NCBI GenBank assembly: GCA_022695795.1
Contig: MU404212.1
Coordinates: 1-64,000, forward strand
From: Biscogniauxia marginata
Lineage: Eukaryota; Ascomycota; Sordariomycetes; Xylariales; Xylariaceae
DNA: 64,000 bases
Reading direction: 5' to 3'
Within the stretch, counting starts at the first letter, position 1; each line of letters starts with the position of its first letter. Both the position numbers and the translations under genes were made by a program. A model generated the notes under the pieces. The model had not been told where the DNA came from, searched no databases, and worked only from the letters and a program-made list of their open reading frames with translations. Shown here piece by piece: positions 9,399 through 21,145 of the stretch.

Positions 9399-10531
9399 GT
9401 TTGTGGTTGAGGGTAAGAGTTATGTAGGTGCAGACCCCGGACGATGACGGAGATAACCTTTATCGTGGAGTGTGGATCTAGACCTAGACGTGGATCCGAT
9501 CATGGTGGGGTGTGGTGTGGGTTAAAAAGGGGAAGGACGGATTAGTATATATAATGAATGATGCTAATTAATAATGAGATAAATGAATCAAGAACCAGAA
9601 TTTAAGTAAAATAACGACTTTTAAAAAACGAAAAAAATTGCTTATATTTTAGGTTTTTAATTTAATTTAGTCTTAACTTGTTATATATAAATGAAATTTT
9701 AATTAAGAGAAATCTTAATTAAACGACTTGTTATATTACCTTAATTATATATATAATAAGTTTATAAAAGTGGTTAATACATTTAAAGTTTAAATATTAA
9801 TTTTTAATAACTAGTTAATATTCGCTTTTTATTATAATTATAACTTATATTCGTTTTTTTTTAGTTTATTTTATTTATTACATTATATAATAAATGTTTA
9901 TAACCTTTATTTTTTAATTTTCGCGTTAATTTTATTATTATAAAATATATATTTATTTAATACACTTATTTAATATATATACCTTAATATCTTTATATAT
10001 AACTAAATACGAAGATTTCGCGATATAATATTAATTTGTAGTTTATAAAAAATTCCTAGAAATTCCTTTAATTTATAAATTTTATAAATTTTATAAATTC
10101 TTTAAAGTTTCGAAAAAATTCTCGATTAATCTCGAAAATTTCGTTATTTTATTTCGTTTTATCTCGTTTTAAATCTTATTAAAAAAACCGAGTTTACATA
10201 TAATATTACTTCACATTATAACTTGTTTTATTAATAATCACGAGACTTACTTATCCCGTGTTGTTAAAACCGCTACTATGGTTACTTAAAACAGCTTTAC
10301 ACACTTATTATACCGGTAAATAAATAGCTAGTTATGAGTTAAACTAGTAACTAATTAGATTTCTTTTCGTAATAAGCCTTATAAACGTTATTTATACTTT
10401 GATCCGTGCAAAATACTTTAATGTTTTTATAAGTAATAATATATCTCTTAAATTTATATTTTTTAAAAGCGTATATTACTTTTAATAAAAATCGGAAAAA
10501 CTTCGAACCTTTTTATTTATTTATATAATTA
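9399..10531. other. Promoter of the hotdog gene, then start of the RIP-degraded island
   Basis: Bases 9,399-9,540 are normal DNA upstream of the hotdog gene. From about 9,560 composition drops to near-pure A/T with TA-rich words and very few CpA or TpG contexts left, as after RIP. A less damaged strip (about 10,240-10,430) keeps normal words such as CCGCTACTATGG, but I cannot assign it to any element. No gene is seen. Confidence 0.6.
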
Positions 10532-10932
10532 ATATACTATATAAGTAAATAAATAAAACAAGCTTATAAATGAAATGGTTTTTTATATAAAATCGACTTT
10601 TTCGAAAATTTATAACTTTACACGTAAAAATCGTAAAAATTTCGGACCTTTTTTATTATATAATTAAAAGGTTTAATTAAAAGTAAAATCAAAAGAATTA
10701 ATTTTAAAAGACGCGAAAAGAAAACGCGTAAAAACTAAAATTAAAATAAAACGTATAAACCTTTTTACGTATTTTTTTATACATTTTACTTTTTTTTTAA
10801 TTAAACTATATAATTATATAATTAAAAAAAAAGGTATAAAACTTTTACGATTTTTACGCGTAAAATTATGAATTTTTGAAAAAGTCGATTTTATATAAGA
10901 AATTAAGTGGCTTACTTACTTATAAGACACGT
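10532..10932. mobile_element. Miniature inverted-repeat element, copy 1 (TA target duplication)
   Basis: A 401-bp non-coding element whose two ends are inverted copies of each other for roughly 100 bp. The shared arm contains AAAATCGACTTTTTCGAAAA and CGTAAAAATCGTAAAA. The right end reads inward as ACGTGTCTTATAAGTAAGTAAGCC; the left end is a RIP-mutated version, ATATACTATATAAG. A TA dinucleotide flanks both ends (10,530-10,531 and 10,933-10,934), as expected for Tc1/mariner-type insertion. Related copies lie at 57,751-59,381 and 59,478-59,868. Confidence 0.75.
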
Positions 10933-11089
10933 TAATAATAAAAATTATTATAAATACGTTTAAATAAATAAATAATTAATTAAAAAGCTTTATATAAAAA
11001 TTGAAATATATACTAAAAATAATTTAAATTAATATATAAAATAATTATAAAATATAAAATATAAAATGTTAAATAATAATTAAATAATA
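10933..11089. other. AT-rich spacer between two related elements
   Basis: RIP-type AT-rich sequence with AAATAAATAAATAATTAATT runs. It resembles internal words of the neighbouring palindromic element. Nothing else is seen. Confidence 0.5.
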
Positions 11090-12885
11090 ATATATCTTAT
11101 AAATAAATAAGCTATATAAATAAGTAAGTTAGTTTTTATAACTTTCGTAATTTTAACTATTAAAAAACATTTACACGACATTAAAATTAATTAATAATTA
11201 TTATTATTTAAATCGTTTTTTTTTTAATTTTACGTTTTAAAAACTAAATATTTTTTATATTAAATATTCGGGTTTTTAACGTGTAATTAAAATATATTAA
11301 TTTATTTATTTTAAAACTTAAATAATTTATACGATTAAATATAAATAATATTATTTGAAAATAAGTTATTATAAATTAATAATACTTTATAATGTTTTTT
11401 ATATAATATTATAAAAATAAAATAATAATATATTTATATAATTAATTATAAAATTAAATACTCGAAAATTATATTTTATAAAAAAATAATAATCGTTTAA
11501 CATATTATTAATTTAAATAATTAATTATTTCTTTTTTGTTTAAGTTACGTTATTATAATAATAAACTTTTTATTATATAAACATAACGCAAGACGCGTTA
11601 AAAAAATTAAACCTTTAATTTCATATAGTGATAAAAATTATTATAAACATATTTAAATAAATAAATAATTAATTAAAAAGCTTTATATGAAAATTTAAAT
11701 ATATATCGAAAATAGTTTAAATTAATATATAAAACGATTATAAAATATAAAATTTTAACGAGATAAGGTTTATACTTAGAATAATTATTTAAATTAATAT
11801 AATAATAATAAATATAAAACGATATAAATAATTTTAATAAACTTAATAAAAAATTAAAAATAAGTTATAATTATTTAAGTTATTAATATTAATAATTTTA
11901 TTATATTATTATTAAAAAGTAAAATTAAAATATTAAATAATAACTAAGTAATAAATAAACTTAATATAAAATTTATAAAGCATTTCGATTTTTATATTAA
12001 AAATTAAATATAAAGCTTTAAATGCTTATTAATTTTAAATAATTATAAAAGTTATTATTTTATAAAATTCGAAAGATATTATAAAAACTCAATATTATTA
12101 CACTTTATATATTTAATTATTCGTTATATAAATTATAATTTCTCGATTTTATATGTTTTAATATTTAAAAGACTTAATAAAATATTATTATTATTATAAT
12201 AATTACTTCGAATATATAAATTAAAATTCGCGTAATTAAATTAATTTCTTTAATTTAAAAAAAGTTATTATTACATTACGTTTTATATAAAAAGCGTATA
12301 TATATTTTTTAACCTCGATATAAATTAAATGTTTTAAAAAGTTAAAATATTTATAATAACTCGCGAAATATTATTATAATGGTTAAATGATTAATTTATA
12401 AGGATTTTAATCCTTATAATATATAAAAAACACTTTATCTCGTATCTTTTTAAATAAATAGTTACTTTTTTAAACAATTTAATATACATCGTCTCACTTT
12501 ATTTACTTTACTTTATTAGTTATTACTTTTATTTATATATATATTTACTTATATATTATTATTTTATTTTATTATAATATTATAATATTATAAATTTAAG
12601 TACTTTTTTTAATTAATATAATAAATAATAATATAATAAAATTATTAATATTAATAATTTAAATAATTATAACTTATTTTCGATTTTTTATTAAGCTTAT
12701 TAAAGTTATTTATATCGTTTTATATTTATTATTATTATATTAATTTAAATAATTATTTTAAATATATATTTTATTTTATTAAAATTATATATATTTTTTA
12801 ACTATTTTACATATTAATTTAAATTATTTTTAATATATATTTAAATTTTCGTATAAAATTTTTTAATTAATTATTTATTTATTTT

Positions 12886-13261
12886 TGTGACGAACCTCCC
12901 TATGTATTCCTAGTTAACTGACTTCACAAGTGAGTACGTACTAGGTTTTCTTGATTTAAAGGTAATAATGGATTAAGATTAGTTTAAATGATTTATAATG
13001 TTTTTGTTCGTTAAAGAGATTTCAAGGTACTCTCACTATAGTGTCAAAAAGTGACTATAGTCTTAGATTAATAGCTAAGGAACTAGAATAAATAACTAGA
13101 TACATAGGAAATTCCAATCTACTTATACTTTATCCTTTTTAAGGAGTAACACCCATATTCTCTTTAATTCTCAAGAGTCCGACAGAGAATTCCTTCTGGA
13201 GTCATGTGACCTCAAATCACATGACCAACTCAATTCCCTCTACCCTTGTTGGTTCGTAACA
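12886..13261. mobile_element. Solo LTR (376 bp), lightly mutated, TSD ATTTT
   Basis: The sequence begins TGTGACGAACC and ends GGTTCGTAACA, so it has the TG...CA ends and inverted termini of a Gypsy-type LTR. The five bases ATTTT occur immediately before (12,881-12,885) and after (13,262-13,266). Its first ~200 bp match the LTRs at 13,825 and 20,612, while its distal half differs, so it is a related subfamily. It has normal base composition although it sits in heavily RIP-damaged DNA, so it is either younger than the damage or too short to trigger RIP. Confidence 0.9.
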
Positions 13262-13824
13262 ATTTTAACGTGTTTATAATAATTTTTATCGCCGTATAAA
13301 ATTAAAAGTTTAGTTTTTTTCGATTTATTTTACGTCGCGTTTATATTATAAAAGGTTTATTATTACGATAATATAATTTAAACAAAAAAGAAATAATTAT
13401 TATTTTTTCGTAAAACATAAATTTTTAAATATTTAATTTTATAATTAATTATATAAATATATTATTATTTTATTTTTATAATATTATATAAAAACATTAT
13501 AAAGTATTATTAATTTATAATAACTTATTTTCAAATAATATTATTTATATTTAATTATATAAGTTATTCGAGTTTTTATTAATATTATTAATTTTTTTAT
13601 TTTTAAAAAACATATAAATATAATTTTACGCGTTTTAATAATAATAATAAATATATTATTTATAAATTAATTAATTTAAATTACACGTTAAAAAACTAAA
13701 AAACGATTTAAATAATAATAATAATTAATTAATTTTAATACCGCGTAAATATTTTTTAATAGTTAAAATTATAAAAGTTATAAAAACTAGCTTATTTATT
13801 TATATGGCTTACTCGCTTATGAAA

Positions 13825-14294
13825 TGTGATAAACCTCCTTATATATTCCTAGTTAGTTAACTTTATAAGTAAATACGTATTAAGTTTTCTTAATTTAAAG
13901 GTAATAATAAATTAAAATTAATTTAAGTGATTTATAATGTTTTATTTGTTAGAGAGATTTTAAGGTACTTTCATTATAATATTAAAAAGTAATTATAATC
14001 TTAGATTAATAGTTAAAAAATTAAAATGAATAACTAAAAAAGAGGAAATTCCTTTTTTTTTATATTCGTTTTCCTTTTATATAGGATTTTTATTTTAATA
14101 TGTTAAATACCTTTAAATTACTTTATTTAAAGTGATTTATTTTATATTGTTATATAGATATATTTAAATCACTTTATTTATAGTGATTTACGTTATATGA
14201 TGTTATATAAAAATCCTTTATTTTATTAATATCTTTATAGTTTATGTTTTAACACCTTTATAAAAATCCTTTTTAATAATCTAGATTTGTAATA
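13825..14294 (-). repeat. 3' LTR of the Gypsy element (left copy, heavily RIPed)
   Basis: 470 bp. It starts TGTGATAAACC (RIP form of TGTGACGAACC) and ends GATTTGTAATA (RIP form of GATTCGTAACA). It is the left LTR on the plus strand, hence the 3' LTR because coding runs on the minus strand. Virtually all RIP-prone sites are mutated. Confidence 0.85.
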
Positions 14295-15794
14295 TTATTT
14301 TTTTTCCTTTTAAAATCTTTATTTTAAAGATAATTTATAAGTTTTTATTTTTTTTATTTTTATTATGTTTAATAATTAAGTAATTAAACGTCGTCGTAAT
14401 AATTAAAAGCTTAAACGCGAAAAACTTTTTTAACGTATTTATAAGTTAAGTGTATATATTAATATTATGTTTTATTTTTTTTGTTTTAATTAGAAATTAA
14501 AATGTGTTATTATCAAGAGTAAATTAAAGAAATATAGTAAATATATTCGTCGTAGTCGTTTTTATAACGATATAGAAATTCTTTTAAATTCTTTTAAGCG
14601 GTTAAATATTAAAGAGGATTATTTTTTTTTTAAGAGCGTTAAGTGGAGGCGGCGCTTTTTAAATTTTAATCCGAAATGAATGAATTTATTATGCGTATTT
14701 TTAAGTTGTATTAATAACATGACTTTCTTTATAAAAAGGAGTTAAAAATGTTATAACGAGGTTTTTAAAACTTAAATAAGTTAAAAAAGTAGAAACGTTT
14801 AGAAAAAGAGTAAAAACGTTTTTAAGTTAAATAATAATTTTTAGTTAAGTAAACTAGGGTTATTTCCGAGGCCGTTTTCTTTTTTAACCTATTTTTCTTA
14901 GATTAAAATCCTAAATTTTAGGCTTTTTTAGCTAATTCGGGTTTTGTCGATAGAATTTATTAAGTGTGTTTTTTAAGTTTGTTAAATGCTTAAATGGTTT
15001 TATATATATATTTTTAATAAGTATTTTTCTTATTTAATTAAATATTATAATTAATTGTTAATCTTTTTTATTTTGTATTTATTTAATTCTTTTTTTATTT
15101 TATTTTAGGTTTTTAATAAGGCGTTTTTTAGTGTTAGTTTTAATAACGATATATAAAAAATTAAATATATTCTAGATTTTTTTAATAGTTTTAGTTTATA
15201 ATTAATATTTGAGATGACTTTTTCGATTTTATATGGTTTTAACTTTTTAAACTTAAGTTTTTTATTAAGTCGTTTTGTTTTAATTTAAAGCGTTTTTGTT
15301 ATTACGCTTTATTATTAACGAAGTAAGTAAATTATGTTTTTTCTCTTAAGAATTAGTTCTTTAATTTTTTTTGTTATAATATTTTGTTATTTTGTTTTAA
15401 ATAAATTATAATTTTTTTTTAGTCGTCATTATACTATTTAGACTTTTTTAAATAGTATTTTTACTTTCGAGGTTTTTATTTCGACTTTTTATGCTTTTAT
15501 GAGTTTAATTAGTTGTTTTTTGGATTTTTGCTTTTTGATTGTATATTGTTTTATATAGTGATATTTTTATATCTTCATTAATCGAAATGTTATACGCTAT
15601 TTAAGTTACTAGTAATAGTTTTATTTAGTTATTTATTTCCTAGTTAATATAGCTTTTTAAATATTATTTTATTGTTTAATTTAGTTTTTTGTTTATTTGT
15701 TTATTTGTTTATTTAACTTTTATTCGTTTTATTAAGTTAGTTTAAAACTTTGAAGCAAATAACTTATTTTTATTTGAAATAATATGTTTTATTA

Positions 15795-15885
15795 NNNNNN
15801 NNNNNNNNNNNNNNNNNNNNNNNNNNNNNNNNNNNNNNNNNNNNNNNNNNNNNNNNNNNNNNNNNNNNNNNNNNNNNNNNNNNNN
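15795..15885. other. Assembly gap (91 N)
   Basis: A run of 91 undetermined bases inside the Gypsy element, directly followed by an eight-base tandem repeat. The size is probably only an estimate. Confidence 0.98.
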
Positions 15886-15998
15886 TTAATTTATTAATTT
15901 ATTAATTTATTAATTTATTAATTTATTAATTTATTAATTTATTAATTTATTAATTTATTAATTTATTAATTTATTAATTTATTAATTTATTAATTTAA
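15886..15998. repeat. TTAATTTA eight-base tandem array abutting the gap
   Basis: About fourteen perfect copies of TTAATTTA follow the gap without interruption. The assembly most likely broke in this array, so its true copy number is unknown. The unit is not a telomere sequence. Confidence 0.9.
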
Positions 15999-18686
15999 AT
16001 ATCTAGATATTTCTTTTATTGATTTTTGATTTATAGTTTCCTTTTTTACTAAAAAGATTTATTTAAATGTTTTTTTCCTTTAATATAATGGATTTTAAAA
16101 TTGAATTTAAATAAGAAAATTATTTAACGTTTATATTTTTAATTAAGTATTTATATTATTATAAATCGTGTAAGGTTTTTATGATTTAAATAAATATTAA
16201 TAGGTTTCTTAGTTTTATTAAGCTATAATTTTTATTTTTTTAATGCTTTAATAATTATTAATAGTTCCTTATTATAAATTTAATAATTTAGTTTAACACT
16301 ATATAGTGCCTTAAATAAGTACGCGATTAAGTATTATTTTCTATTGTTTTTTAGTTGCTTTAAAATTGTTCCGATAGCGAAATTTAAGGTGTTTATCTTT
16401 AATCGCTTTTTCTTGTTTTCGTTTAAGAGTTTATATATAACCTCGCTAGTTACTACTTCTTTTAGTTATTAAAAAGCCTATTTAATTTCTTTAATAAAAT
16501 AGAAAGTTTCTCTTGTTTTCGTTAAGGTAATTTGTTTTATTAATGATTTAGTAATTCGCTAAAAATCTTAAATGAGTTATTTAATGTAATTAATAAAGCC
16601 AAGAAATACGCGTACGTTTATAACATTTCTAGGTTTTAATTAATTCTTAATTATTATTATTTTTCTTTTTTAAATACGGATTTCTTTTAGACTTATTATA
16701 AACCCTAAATAATTTAGTTTTTTAATATGTTATTTACTTTTAATTAAATAAATAAGTAGGTTTACCTTTTTTAAAACTTTTAATACTTGTTTTATATGTT
16801 TTTTGTGCTTTTTCGTGCTTTTTTTCGTTTTTTAAGTAAATTAATATATTATTTAAATAAACAAATACAAATTTATTTAAAAACTTATAAAGGACTATTA
16901 TAATTATATATTGAAATATAATAAGTGCGTTAATAAGTTTAAATAATATAACTTTATATTTATAATGTTTATATACCGTTTAAAAAGCGGTGTATTATTT
17001 ATGTTTTTTTAGTTATTTTAATTATATAATAGTTATTACGAAGGTTTAGTACTATGAAGATTTAAGCCTTATTAATTTACCTTTTTATGAGTTTTATTAA
17101 TAGTAATAAGTATTTTTTTTGTTATTTTATTAAGGTGTCGGTAGTTAATTATTTATTGTTATACTAAATTTCTTTTTTTATTAATATATTACTTTTCATT
17201 TTTATCGACCTTTAGTATTATGATTGCTAGGTATCTTGACGAGGACTTTAATTCTCGAATATATCCTTTATTAAGATCTTTTTAAATTCTATTTTATAGT
17301 GTTTTTTGTTTTTCTTGATTTATAAGATATATTAAAAATAGTTTTAACTACTTTTTTTCTTTAAAGTGAATTTAGTGATTTTATTAGCTGTATTTTAATA
17401 ATTCTTTTTTTATCTTGTTTTTAAATAATTTATAAAAACGGAAGTATTTATATAGTATTTTTTTCGTTTTTATATTCGTTTTTTTAAAGTTATTTATAAT
17501 ACTTATTTTGTAACTCGTAATAGTTAGCTCTTTTTAATCTTGATTTTAATAAAGTATATTTATCTCGAAATTTATTCGTAAGTTGCTTTTTTTAAGCTAA
17601 TTTATTTTTAATATTATGTCGTGACTTAATATATATATAATGTTAAAAATGTTTTTAAATAGTTACCGAGAAAAAGACTATTTTTTTAACACTTTATTTA
17701 TATACTTATAATATTTTGTTTTTTTAAGTTATTTTAATTAAAATATAATTTCTATTTATTTTTAAGTTTATAAGAGCTTTATATTTTTTTTATTATACTT
17801 AATTTTAATTATAATGATATTATTAAGTCTTAACTAGACTTTATATAAAGACTTATTATTTATAGCTTCTCGCTGCCTTACTAGCAAGAGCCTTTACCGT
17901 TTTTTGGTTTTTTATATTTCTTCTTTTTTGGGTTTTTTTAAGTCGCTGCGGCTTAAATGTCTTTTCATTCTTAGGTTTTTATAAGAATGTATTTCTAGTA
18001 ATTATTATTTAAATAATCTCTTTAATTACTTTTTACGTAATAAAGAGTAAAAAGTTTATTTTTTATATAAAACCTTATACATTAAAACTTTAATTTTTTT
18101 TCGAGGGCCTTTTTATAACCTAAATCTATTTTTTTATTAACTCGAAATCTTTTAAAGTTTTGGATTATTTTCGAATAAAGGGTATAATTCTCGAATTTAC
18201 TTATTAAAAGTAACTTAATATTTCCTTATAAGTTTATATAAATTTTTAAAAACTCTCCCTTTTTTTTAAAATATTCCTTAACGATTTATTTATAACTTAG
18301 TTTAGTTACACGTATTTTTACTTATTATTCTATTAAGTGCTTTTTTATAAAGCTAAATAAACTAGTGTTATACTTAGCTCGTTTTTTAAGTTATTATGAA
18401 AAATGTAATTCTTTTTATAATTCCCATAATTCTTCTTTAATTTCGTTTTTTTCGAAACCCGTTTTAAATAAATTATATATATCGCATAATACTAAAGTGT
18501 AATATATATAACCTTTAATAATTACTTTATTACTTTTTTCGGAACTTAAATGAAAATAATATGTTTTAAAATAATGTGGTTATCGTGGGACGTTATTATA
18601 AATATACTTATTTTCTTTTATGTTATTATTTTCTAGTTTTTAAAAATAATAACTAGCTTTATTTTTAAAATTTTTATATATTTAAT

Positions 18687-18871
18687 TGTTGGTAGGTGTA
18701 CGTACAAGCAAATAACGATAAACAAATGGTGGTGAGACTGGTGTAATATTGATGTCTAAGGAGGGAAGTATCTACATGAGATAGCTTGCCGTAGGCAAGC
18801 TATTTATACTGAAAATACATGTATCTACTTCCGGGTTACGACATGGTCCGTGCTTTGTCATTCAACCATCA
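18687..18871. mobile_element. Small LTR-like insertion (185 bp) with hairpin, TSD TTAAT
   Basis: It begins TGTTGGT and ends ACCATCA (near-perfect inverted ends) and is flanked by TTAAT on both sides (18,682-18,686 and 18,872-18,876). It interrupts the dead Gypsy element but is itself of normal base composition. A perfect 10-bp stem with a 3-base loop occurs at 18,781-18,803 (ATAGCTTGCC/GGCAAGCTAT), inside an imperfect outer stem GGAAGTA...TACTTCC. RIP-damaged relatives are at 58,082-58,742 and 58,793-59,319. The TGTTGG...CA ends resemble Copia LTRs, so this may be the solo LTR of a very small (TRIM-like) family. Confidence 0.8.
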
Positions 18872-20611
18872 TTAATAGGCGTTATTAATATAAAAGCTTT
18901 AATATAACGATATATATTTCTTTTCTAGTTATTTTTCTATTTTTAGTTTTATTTTAGGTTTTTTACTTAATAGCTTATTAAGTTAGTTAACATTATTTAA
19001 GCTCTAATAAATATCGCAGTTATTATCTATATAAAACCTCCGGTTTAAGTTATTATATTGGCTTTTTTCCTAATAAGTTTCGCATTTATCGTCGTTATAA
19101 TGGCTTTAATATAACTTATTATAGTTTAATTTAATTTTTAAGTCGTATCTTAGTTTATAAGTATTATACTTATATAGTAATTCGTTTTTGTTATATCCTT
19201 ATTTAACTTATTTTAATATGAGGTATTTTAAATACGAGTAATTGTGTTTTAAATAGTCTTTATAATCGACTTAATAATATTTATAGTTTTTTTTATAGAG
19301 ATTTCTTTGTTTTTCTCTACTTTAATGATAGTAATAATAAATACTTGGTTTATCTTTTTATTGTTTTCGAAATAAACTCTTATTTTAAAGGTTTTTTTTT
19401 CGGGTTAAGAAATCTCTTTTATTTTTGGTTTTTGGTTTTTAGGATTTTAATACTCGTTTTTATAGTGTTTTTTCTTTTTATAGTTAAAACACTTAATAGT
19501 TAATTTAATTTATTTCTTTTGCTCTTTTTAAGTAGCGTTAATTTTAATAAGGTTTAATTTAGTTTTAGTGCCTTTCTTTGTTTTGGTATTACTTTTATAA
19601 TTTCCTCCTTTTTATTAATCGCCGTTTTTTTGTTATATTATTTTTTTCTTTTTAAGGTATCGTTCGAAGTTTTCGTTATTAATAACAATTATTATTATAA
19701 CGTAATTATTAAACTTTTTTAAGTTTCTTTCTTTATATAAACTTATTTTATATAGCTTATCCTTTATATAGTTCTTTAGTTTTTAATAAAATAAATAATA
19801 TAAGCTTTTAATAAGTAGTTATAACTAGCTTGCGAGTTTTTTAAACTTAATAACGTAGTTTAAAGCTTTTTTGTTTTATCGTAATTTATAAAGTCGAGCT
19901 TCGGTTTGTTACTTAAGAATTAAGTTATTAAATATAGACTTAAATTGTTTTTTAAACTCCTTATAATCTTTAAAAACCTTTTTTATGTCTTTTTAGGCGT
20001 TTAATCCGTTTTCCAAATAATTTTTTAATATTAGTTAAAACTAAGTTAAAGTAGTTTTAACGAGGAGCTAGAATACTATGAAAACCTTTTATTCTTTAAT
20101 GATAATTGTTTCGTGATAAAACCGTAAATAAGTTTCAACTTAAATTAAAAATCCCTTTAAATCGCTTAACTTATTATATTTATTAAGTATAATTAGTTTA
20201 AAACCTTTTATATCGAGGGTCGTTATATTGTTTTTGTCGTTTAAGTTATTAAGGTCGTTATCGTTTAAAAGTGGTTTTAGTTATTTATCTTTAAAAGATA
20301 AAGGTTATCTTGCTTATTTATTTTCTTTTTTAAGTGTTTTTTTTCTTTTTTTCTTTTTTTTAAATGATTCTTTTTAAGACTCTTCTTTAATTATAATTAT
20401 AATTAACTTTTATGTTAATTTTTTTTAAACTTTTTTATTATACCGTAAAAAAATTTAAAGTTTTCGTTTAAAAGCTTATTAATTATTATTCTTTTACTTA
20501 TTTCTTTTCTTGTTACTCTCTAGTTTTAAGGGGCATATTTATCCTAAGACGGTTCGACTAAAAATCTTTTTTTTAAATTAATATTAAGCATTAATTAAAA
20601 AGTTATTAAAA

Positions 20612-21133
20612 AGTAATAAATCTCTTTATATATTTTTAGTTAACTAACTTCACAAGTAAATACGTATTAGGTTTTCTTAATTTAAAAGTAATAATAAATT
20701 AAAATTGGTGTAAGTGATTTATAATGTTTTATTCGTTAAAGAGATTTTAAGGTATTTTCATTATAATATTAAAAAGTAATTATAATTTTAAATTAATAGT
20801 TAAAAAACTAAAATGAATAACTAGAAAAAAGGAAATTCTTTTTTTTTATACCCATTTTCCTTTTATACAGGATTTCCATTTTGGTATATTAAATAATTTT
20901 AAATTACTCTATTTAAAGTGATTTATTTCCTTTTTTATATGTTAAATAACTTTGGATTACCTTATTTAAAGTGATTTATTTTATATTACTATATAGATAC
21001 ACTTGGATCACCTTATTTATAGTGATCTACGTCACGTGATGTTATATAGAAATCCTTTATTTTATTAACATCCTTATAGTCCGTGTCTTAATACCCCTAT
21101 AAGAAACCCCTTTAACAGGCTGGATTCGTAACA
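20612..21133 (-). repeat. 5' LTR of the Gypsy element (right copy, unevenly RIPed)
   Basis: About 522 bp, homologous to the left LTR. The extra ~52 bp comes from an internal tandem duplication of the segment around AAATTACTCTATTTAAAGTG (about 20,890-20,985). The part from about 20,990 to the end keeps intact CG and CA sites (for example GTGATCTACGTCACGTG), whereas the left LTR is mutated at the same sites. It ends GGATTCGTAACA followed by the TGAAA duplication. Confidence 0.85.
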
Positions 21134-21145
21134 TGAAACATGTTA

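Larger units (their letters stand above)
13825..21133 (-). mobile_element. RIP-inactivated Ty3/Gypsy LTR retrotransposon, TSD TGAAA
   Basis: Two direct LTR copies bound the 7.3-kb element, and the same five bases TGAAA flank it (13,820-13,824 and 21,134-21,138). Coding traces read on the minus strand. At about 16,841-16,862 the reverse-transcriptase catalytic motif YLDDIL is still readable as YLNNIL, with both Asp codons changed to Asn by G-to-A. At about 16,230-16,400 RNase H words DFAIG (as NFAIG), AYLFKALYS and IYNKELL are readable between stop codons. RT and RNase H adjacent, with NY-IY-KELL, is the Gypsy order and style. The element is dead: stops arise wherever Trp or Gln codons were hit. 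The assembly gap lies inside it, so the true length is unknown. Confidence 0.88.
11090..21143. mobile_element. Palindromic (foldback-like) TA-flanked element, split by later insertions
   Basis: The left end (11,090, RIP-mutated ATATATCTTATAA...) and the right end (CTTACTCGCTTATG interrupted by the Gypsy element, resuming to CATGT at 21,143) are inverted versions of the terminus seen in the miniature elements, ACGTGTCTTATAAGCGAGTAAG. A TA lies outside each end (11,088-11,089; 21,144-21,145). Inside, about 11,100-11,960 is the reverse complement of about 12,600-13,820, after removing the solo LTR. This gives arms of roughly 850 bp around a loop of about 640 bp. Subtracting the solo LTR and the Gypsy element plus their duplications leaves about 2.36 kb. 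No open frame survives. It is probably a long non-autonomous relative of the miniature family. Confidence 0.65.

Noticed and set aside
8443..9410. Long plus-strand frames opposite the hotdog gene
   Set aside because: They are Pro/Ser/Arg low-complexity shadows produced by GC-rich codons of the minus-strand gene.
20545..20570. tRNA-like T-loop (GGTTCGACT) in the Gypsy element
   Set aside because: No acceptor, D or anticodon stems pair around it. No tRNA, rRNA or CRISPR array was recognised anywhere in the window.
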